Assembly (NCBI RefSeq): GCF_013839515.1
Contig: NZ_JACDNQ010000017.1
Location: 7,382 to 44,421, forward strand
Reading direction: 5' to 3'
Length of the DNA stretch: 37,040 bases
Origin: Natronomonas salinimetallica
GTDB taxonomy: Archaea > Halobacteriota > Halobacteria > Halobacteriales > Haloarculaceae
The notes beneath the pieces were generated by a model that was not told the DNA's origin, did not search any database, and was given only the letters and a program-made list of their open reading frames with translations. The translations under genes and the position numbers were made by a program. Positions 32,865 through 37,040 of this stretch are shown one piece after another. The number at the start of each line of letters is the position of its first letter. The stretch's first letter is position 1.

Positions 32865-34139
32865 GGCCCTGTCGAGGTCCGCGAGGACGTCATCGACATC
32901 CTCGATTCCGACAGAGAGCCGGACCATCTCGGGGGCGACCCCGCCCGCGCGCTGTTCGGCCTCGCTCAGTTGGGCGTGCGTCGTCGAGGCGGGGTGGACG
33001 ACGAGCGTCCGCGCGTCCCCGACGTTGGCGAGGAACGTCGCGAGTTCGGTCCCCTCACAGAGATCCTTGGCGGCGTCGTAGCCGTCGGCGAGGCCGACGG
33101 CGACCATCCCGCCGTAGCCGCCCTCCAGATACGCCGTGGCGAGGTCGTGGGTCTCGTGGTCCGGAAGGCCGGGGTAGGACACCCACGAGACCGCGGGATG
33201 GCTGTCGAGGAACTCCGCGACGGCCATGGCGTTCTCGCAGTGTCGTTCCATGCGCAGCGGAAGCGTCTCGATGCCCTGCATCGTCACCCACGCGTCGAAG
33301 GGCGATTGCTGGTCGCCGAGGCTTCTGGCCCCGCGTTGGCGGGCCGCCATCGTCACCGCTCGGTCGCCGAAGCGCTCGGCGAAGTTCACGCCGTCGAAGG
33401 CGGGATTGGGCGCGGCGATCTCGGGATACTTCTCGGGGAAGGACCCGAACGGAAAGGAGCCGTCGGTCACGAGGATCCCGCCGAGCGTCGTCCCCGACCC
33501 GTGGATCCACTTGGTCGTCGAGTCCCAGACCAGATCCGCGCCGTGTTCCAGCGGCCGACACAGTGCCGGGGTGCCGAAGGTGTTGTCGACGAACAGCGGG
33601 GTGTTCGCTTCGTGTGCCACGGCCGCGATCTCCTCGAACGGCGGCGTCACGAGCGCGGGATTGGCGATCGTCTCACAGTGGACGTAGGCGGTGTCCTCGT
33701 CGATCGCCTCGGCGTACGCCTCGGGATCGAGCGTGTCGACGAAGCGGACATCGATCCCCCGGCGGGCGGCGGTATACGAGAGGTAGGCGTGGGTCCCGCC
33801 GTAGACCGACGACGCACAGACGACGTTGTCGCCCGCCTCCGCCAACACGAGCGTCGCCGCGTCGAGCGCACCCATCCCGGAGGCGGTCGCCAGGGCGTCG
33901 ACGCCGCCCTCCAGGGAGGCGAGGCGCTCCTCGAGCGCCCGGACCGTGGGGTTCGCGATGCGCGAGTAGACGTTGCCCTCCTCCTCGAGGGCGTACCGCG
34001 CGGCCGCGGTATCGGCGTCCGGAAACTCGTACGAACTCGTCTGATAGATCGGCGGTGCGGCGGCCTCGGTCGCGGGATCCGGCCCCTGACCGACGTGGAG
34101 ACACCGCGTCCCGAAGCCCAACTGCCCCTCGTCGTTCAT
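32859..34139 (-). CDS. metY: O-acetylhomoserine aminocarboxypropyltransferase / Cys-Met PLP enzyme
   Basis: A 426-residue PLP enzyme of the Cys/Met metabolism family. The PLP lysine is K210 in [11 protein letters not shown], the phosphate-binding region is ASGMGAL, and the YSRIANPTV segment is typical. The length (about 430) and its pairing with metX favour O-acetylhomoserine sulfhydrylase, making homocysteine from O-acetylhomoserine and sulfide. Cystathionine gamma-synthase is the main alternative. Two in-frame ATGs occur, at 34148 and 34139. The later one is chosen because the minus-strand TATA-like TTATAGATA (34164-34172) predicts a transcript start near 34143, between them. Confidence 0.93.
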   Translation of the reverse strand: MNDEGQLGFGTRCLHVGQGPDPATEAAAPPIYQTSSYEFPDADTAAARYALEEEGNVYSRIANPTVRALEERLASLEGGVDALATASGMGALDAATLVLAEAGDNVVCASSVYGGTHAYLSYTAARRGIDVRFVDTLDPEAYAEAIDEDTAYVHCETIANPALVTPPFEEIAAVAHEANTPLFVDNTFGTPALCRPLEHGADLVWDSTTKWIHGSGTTLGGILVTDGSFPFGSFPEKYPEIAAPNPAFDGVNFAERFGDRAVTMAARQRGARSLGDQQSPFDAWVTMQGIETLPLRMERHCENAMAVAEFLDSHPAVSWVSYPGLPDHETHDLATAYLEGGYGGMVAVGLADGYDAAKDLCEGTELATFLANVGDARTLVVHPASTTHAQLSEAEQRAGGVAPEMVRLSVGIEDVDDVLADLDRAL

Positions 34140-34163
34140 GTACCTCATGCATATATCCCAACG

Positions 34164-34172
34164 TATCTATAA
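34164..34172 (-). promoter_or_regulatory. TATA box of the metY-metX unit
   Basis: The minus strand reads TTATAGATA, centred 29 bp before ATG 34139. A second AT-rich block (ATATAT, 34150-34155) lies too close to the start to be the main box. Confidence 0.45.
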
Positions 34173-34234
34173 CCAAGAGTTACGGCAAGAATTGCCCGGC
34201 CGACGACGCCGGCTCGCGGGGACGGGCCGCCGGT

Positions 34235-35068
34235 TCAACCCCCTCGAATCCCCAGGAGACACAGAAGCGTCCCGAGGCCGCCGACGACGGCGGCGACGTA
34301 GAGCCCCACGGCCGGCTCGTCGACCGCCACGGACGCGAACGCCCCGAACGCCACAAACAGCGCGCCCGTCCCGATCGCGACCGCCTGCACCGCCCGATCC
34401 GGCGGCTCGACGTCGGGGTCCGCTCCGATTCCGGTTTCGAGCGCCGCGCGGACCGCCTCGACGTCGGCGTCCGCGGGGATCACGGCCAGCCGCGGCACGA
34501 AGAGCCCGCTCCGGCGGGCGTAGGAGATCCAAAGCACGGAGAGGCCCCGAACCCGGACCGACCGCACGCCCGTGACGCGCTCCAGGGGGACTGTCCGCCG
34601 GTTGATACTGAGCTCCCCGCCGTCCAGTGTCCCCTCGGTCGTCACCGCCGCGACGAGGACCGGCGAGAACACGCAGCCGACGACGAGCCGGTAGACGGTT
34701 CCGAAGGGGGCGTCGACGGCGACGAGCGCCAGTATCGCGAGCGATCCCGAGACCGCGGCGACGCCGACGCTCCGGACCGTAAACGGGACCCCCTCGCCGC
34801 CCGCGACCCCCGAGGCGCTCGGCCGCTGGTCGGGATCCGAGAGCATCGGCCACAGGTATAGAAGCGACATCGGCCCGCCGACGAGGGCGAGGAGGACGAA
34901 AAGCAACACGAACGGCGAGCGGAGGACGCCGGGGCTCGCGGCTACCCCGACCAGCCCCACGCCGACGGCGAGCAAGAACGCGCCGCCGAGGCCCGCGACC
35001 GGGAAATGCGAGACGAACCGGAGGCCGCCGGAGGTGGAGGCGTCGTAGCGCCACTCGGTCGCGGGCAT
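34235..35068 (-). CDS. Conserved membrane protein, unknown function
   Basis: A 277-residue protein with two pairs of N-terminal hydrophobic segments (about 24-42, 48-70, 100-117, 123-140). A soluble central part (about 145-225) contains GELSINRRTVPLERVTGVRSVRV, which is reminiscent of bacterial PH-like membrane-associated domains. Two C-terminal helices follow (about 229-247 and 253-272). The PH-like reading is only an impression from the R-x-x-P-L-E-R-V pattern. It stands alone between metY and gnd. The start at 35068 (MPATEWRYDAST) gives a soluble N-terminus. No function is proposed. Confidence 0.75.
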   Translation of the reverse strand: MPATEWRYDASTSGGLRFVSHFPVAGLGGAFLLAVGVGLVGVAASPGVLRSPFVLLFVLLALVGGPMSLLYLWPMLSDPDQRPSASGVAGGEGVPFTVRSVGVAAVSGSLAILALVAVDAPFGTVYRLVVGCVFSPVLVAAVTTEGTLDGGELSINRRTVPLERVTGVRSVRVRGLSVLWISYARRSGLFVPRLAVIPADADVEAVRAALETGIGADPDVEPPDRAVQAVAIGTGALFVAFGAFASVAVDEPAVGLYVAAVVGGLGTLLCLLGIRGG

Positions 35069-35347
35069 ACCGGGACTAGCACCGACCGAAACTTCGCTCT
35101 TGGGTCGCGGCCGCTAGCCGTACTACGAGGCCATCGATTCCCCGCGACGATCCGTCCCGGACGTCGTTTCGGCGGATCGGCCCCTCGGCGACCCCGAGGC
35201 GGTCGGTTCCCGGTATCGGGTCCCCCCCCCCCTCGATCGCGTGGGATCGGCGGTCCCGCCGATCGTCCGGGCGGGCCGACGGCCCGTACGGAGAGCACGC
35301 CGGGCTTTCGGCCCCGGCGAACGCACGAGCGAGTCGGGCGAGGGAGG

Positions 35348-36247
35348 TCACTCCCGCCGCTTGATCTCGTGGCGGCCGAACCCGTACCGGAGCCGGTTTG
35401 CGAGCCGCCGGGAGAACTTGCCGTCCTCGACGCGGGAGTCGAAACGCTCGCCCAACGCCTCGTAGATCAGGGGGATCGAGACCTCCTGTTCGAGGGCCTC
35501 CCGGACGGTCCAGGTGCCCGTCGATCCGCCGGCGACGTGGTCGTCGACGTCGCCGAGGTCGGATCCCTCCTCGCGGAACGCCTCCTCGCAGAGTTCGAGC
35601 AGCCACGAGCGGATCACCGCGCCGTTGTTCCAGGTGCGGGCGATCGACTCCATATCGAGGTCATAGCGCCCCGCCGAGAGCAGCTCGAACCCCTCCCCGT
35701 AGGCCTGCATCAGCGCGTACTCGACGCCGTTGTGGACCATCTTGACGTAATGGCCCGAACCCTGAGGACCCATGCGGTCGTGGCCCGAAGCCCCGGTCGC
35801 GACGGCGTCGAAGACGGGCGCGAGATCCTCGTATGCCTCCCGGGGGCCGCCGACCATGAGCGAGAAGCCGAGCTCCGCGCCCGCGGGGCCGCCGGAGGTC
35901 CCGCAGTCGAGGTAGTTCGCCGACAGCGTCTCGCCGCGGTCGATCGAGCGCTCGAAGTGGGAGTTGCCGCCGTCGACGACGACGTCCTCGGCGTCGAGCA
36001 GCGGATCGAGCTCCTCGAGCGTCGCGTCGACGGCGTCGCCCGCGGGGACCATGAGCCAGATCCGCTTTCGCTCGGGAAGTGCCGAGACGAGGTCCTCGAT
36101 CGAGTCCGCCGGCGTGGCACCGGCCGCCGCGGCCGCCTCGACGGCGTCGGCATCGAGGTCGAACGCGACCACGCTATGCCCGTCGGCGAGCACGCGGTCG
36201 ACCACGATCCGTCCCATCCGCCCCAAACCGATGACTCCGAGTTGCAT
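35348..36247 (-). CDS. gnd: 6-phosphogluconate dehydrogenase, decarboxylating, short form
   Basis: A 299-residue short-form enzyme: Rossmann turn GLGRMG at 7-12, VDGGNSHF near 91-98, TSGGPAGAELG substrate loop near 117-127, and catalytic K169 and N173 in HYVKMVHNGVEY. It converts 6-phosphogluconate to ribulose-5-phosphate with CO2 release and NAD(P)H. Haloferax uses such an enzyme in its oxidative pentose-phosphate pathway. It lies 51 bp downstream of the thpR-like gene on the same strand. A minus-strand GAATATAACG around 36298-36307, overlapping the thpR stop, may be its TATA box. No glucose-6-phosphate dehydrogenase gene is in the window. Confidence 0.94.
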   Translation of the reverse strand: MQLGVIGLGRMGRIVVDRVLADGHSVVAFDLDADAVEAAAAAGATPADSIEDLVSALPERKRIWLMVPAGDAVDATLEELDPLLDAEDVVVDGGNSHFERSIDRGETLSANYLDCGTSGGPAGAELGFSLMVGGPREAYEDLAPVFDAVATGASGHDRMGPQGSGHYVKMVHNGVEYALMQAYGEGFELLSAGRYDLDMESIARTWNNGAVIRSWLLELCEEAFREEGSDLGDVDDHVAGGSTGTWTVREALEQEVSIPLIYEALGERFDSRVEDGKFSRRLANRLRYGFGRHEIKRRE

Positions 36248-36298
36248 ACCGGCGAGTCGGTGTCCCGGTAGGAGAGGGTTGTGATTCGGCAGCCGCCG

Positions 36299-36892
36299 TT
36301 ATATTCCGACCCGTGCGACCGTCCGGTACTTCGGCCCATCCGGGGTCAGCGTGCTCTCTTTGAGCCGGAGCTCCTCGACGCGAAGCGGGCCGATATCGGG
36401 ATTCGCCTCCCGCAGAAAACGCTGTACGTCCCCCTTCGCGGCCGCGTTGTCCATCCGGGCGATCGTGACGTGGGGGGTGAACTCGTGGCGCTCCGCGTCG
36501 TAGCCGATGGCGGTCATCGCCGCCTCGATCCGGCGGTGGAGTTCGCTCATCGCCTCCGCCCCCCGACCGACGCCGAGCCAGACGACGCGTATGTACTCCG
36601 GGGAGGGGAACGCGCCGACGCGCTCGAAGGTGGCGTCGAACCCCCGGTCGCTGTCGGTTTCGGTCGGCCCGACGTCGGATTCGGTCGGCCCGACGTCGGC
36701 GCGCCCGACGGCGGCTTCGAGGCGCTCGACGAGCACGTCGACGTCGTGGTCACCCTCGCCGAGGAACTTCACCGTGACGTGGGCCTGCGCCGGGTCGGTG
36801 AGCCGCAGTCCCGGCAGCCCCGAGAGCGGCTTCTGGACGCCGGCGACGGCGTCGGCGAGCCCGTCGAGATCGACGCTGACGAACAGTCGCAT
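36299..36892 (-). CDS. thpR: RNA 2',3'-cyclic phosphodiesterase (2H family)
   Basis: A 197-residue 2H phosphoesterase with both HxTx motifs: HVTVKFL (H38, T40) and HVTIARM (H141, T143). The start MRLFVSVDLD is typical. Members were first named 2'-5' RNA ligase; the main activity is hydrolysis of 2',3'-cyclic phosphate on RNA. Residues 66-79 are two copies of DVGPTE(S/T) made by a 21-bp tandem repeat, in the loop between the two lobes. A longer frame runs into the palindromic element upstream, but the ATG at 36892 gives the family start. The element lies 53 bp upstream. Confidence 0.93.
   Translation of the reverse strand: MRLFVSVDLDGLADAVAGVQKPLSGLPGLRLTDPAQAHVTVKFLGEGDHDVDVLVERLEAAVGRADVGPTESDVGPTETDSDRGFDATFERVGAFPSPEYIRVVWLGVGRGAEAMSELHRRIEAAMTAIGYDAERHEFTPHVTIARMDNAAAKGDVQRFLREANPDIGPLRVEELRLKESTLTPDGPKYRTVARVGI
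36653..36709 (-). repeat. 21-bp in-frame tandem repeat in thpR
   Basis: Two 21-bp copies starting gtcggtttcggtcggcccga and gtcggattcggtcggcccga (36653-36673, 36674-36694), then a shortened third (36695-36709). Each encodes seven residues, DVGPTE(S/T), of a surface loop. Confidence 0.9.
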
Positions 36893-36945
36893 ACGCGGAC
36901 GTTCGTTCCCACCGGAAATGAAACCCGCCGCCGATGCGTAGCCAC

Positions 36946-37040
36946 TGATACTGACGGACAAAAGAATGTACACACGACGCACGAGGATCACGCCGTTCGA
37001 CGGAGCGAACGGCGGATCACTCGTGAGTCGGTTTCATTTG
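36946..37040. repeat. Palindromic element, second copy, cut by the window end
   Basis: Bases 36945-37040 are identical to 18986-19081 over 96 positions. The left outer arm and the whole 54-nt central palindrome (36976-37029) are present. The right spacer is partly present and the right outer arm would fall beyond base 37040; by symmetry the element should end near 37059. As with the first copy, it lies about 50 bp upstream of a minus-strand gene. Confidence 0.9.

Noticed and set aside
31328-34861. A plus-strand open frame of 1177 residues
   Set aside because: It runs antisense to metX, metY and part of the membrane-protein gene, all of which have strong family signatures. Its product is arginine/glycine-rich with no motif, typical of high-G+C shadow frames.
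35221-35233. Run of 11 C residues near 35222-35232 as a sign of a broken gene or phase-variable tract
   Set aside because: It lies in the 279-bp gap between gnd and the membrane-protein gene, and no coding potential was found on either side to be switched. It may also be a sequencing-length uncertainty.

Overview
The window is chromosomal DNA from a haloarchaeon. The evidence is a G+C content visibly above 60 percent, strongly acidic proteins, an archaeal-type class I release factor, an eIF1/SUI1 protein, TrmB-type and bacterio-opsin-activator-type (HTH-10) regulators, and many genes with a TATA-like box about 25-27 bp before the start codon and almost no leader. All genes recognised are archaeal. 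There is no rRNA, tRNA, CRISPR array, insertion-sequence transposase or phage gene. The organism cannot be named to species from this sequence.

Region 1 (1-11.5 kb) is a nearly complete semi-phosphorylative Entner-Doudoroff (ED) island. It begins with the 3' end of glycerol kinase. A minus-strand operon follows: HAD hydrolase, 2-keto-3-deoxy-(6-phospho)gluconate aldolase, gluconate dehydratase, KDG kinase. Divergent from it is glucose dehydrogenase, then a TrmB regulator, then gapN and pyruvate kinase overlapping as one unit. Methylglyoxal synthase is convergent to pyruvate kinase. Together they carry glucose through gluconate, KDG, KDPG, glyceraldehyde-3-phosphate and 3-phosphoglycerate, with pyruvate kinase closing the route. 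Two related 20-bp palindromic sites, before the gdh/HAD pair and before gapN, resemble the published TrmB operator and suggest local control by the embedded TrmB.

Region 2 (11.5-14.1 kb) holds small regulators and housekeeping genes: a 43-residue zinc ribbon, a winged-helix regulator divergent from an HTH-10 regulator, a rhodanese and eIF1/SUI1. Region 3 (14.1-19.1 kb) is a MoxR ATPase - DUF58 - transglutaminase (TgpA-like) operon, preceded by a HTH/Zn-ribbon protein and a 114-bp palindromic repeat. Region 4 (19.1-26.3 kb) contains a sugar nucleotidyltransferase, diphthamide synthetase, a DUF373 membrane protein, aRF1, and serA divergent from serB. Region 5 (26.5-31.5 kb) contains a universal stress protein, a PiT phosphate transporter, a two-helix small protein, and a large PAS/LOV histidine kinase. 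Region 6 (31.5-37 kb) contains metX and an O-acetylhomoserine sulfhydrylase-type gene, a membrane protein, short-form 6-phosphogluconate dehydrogenase, and an RNA 2',3'-cyclic phosphodiesterase. It ends inside a second copy of the palindromic repeat.

Two structural themes stand out. One is the 114-bp symmetric palindromic element, present twice upstream of unrelated genes. The other is an unusual number (seven) of short perfect or near-perfect tandem duplications at gene edges or inside genes. One of these has tripled a stop/start overlap into a ladder of mini-ORFs.
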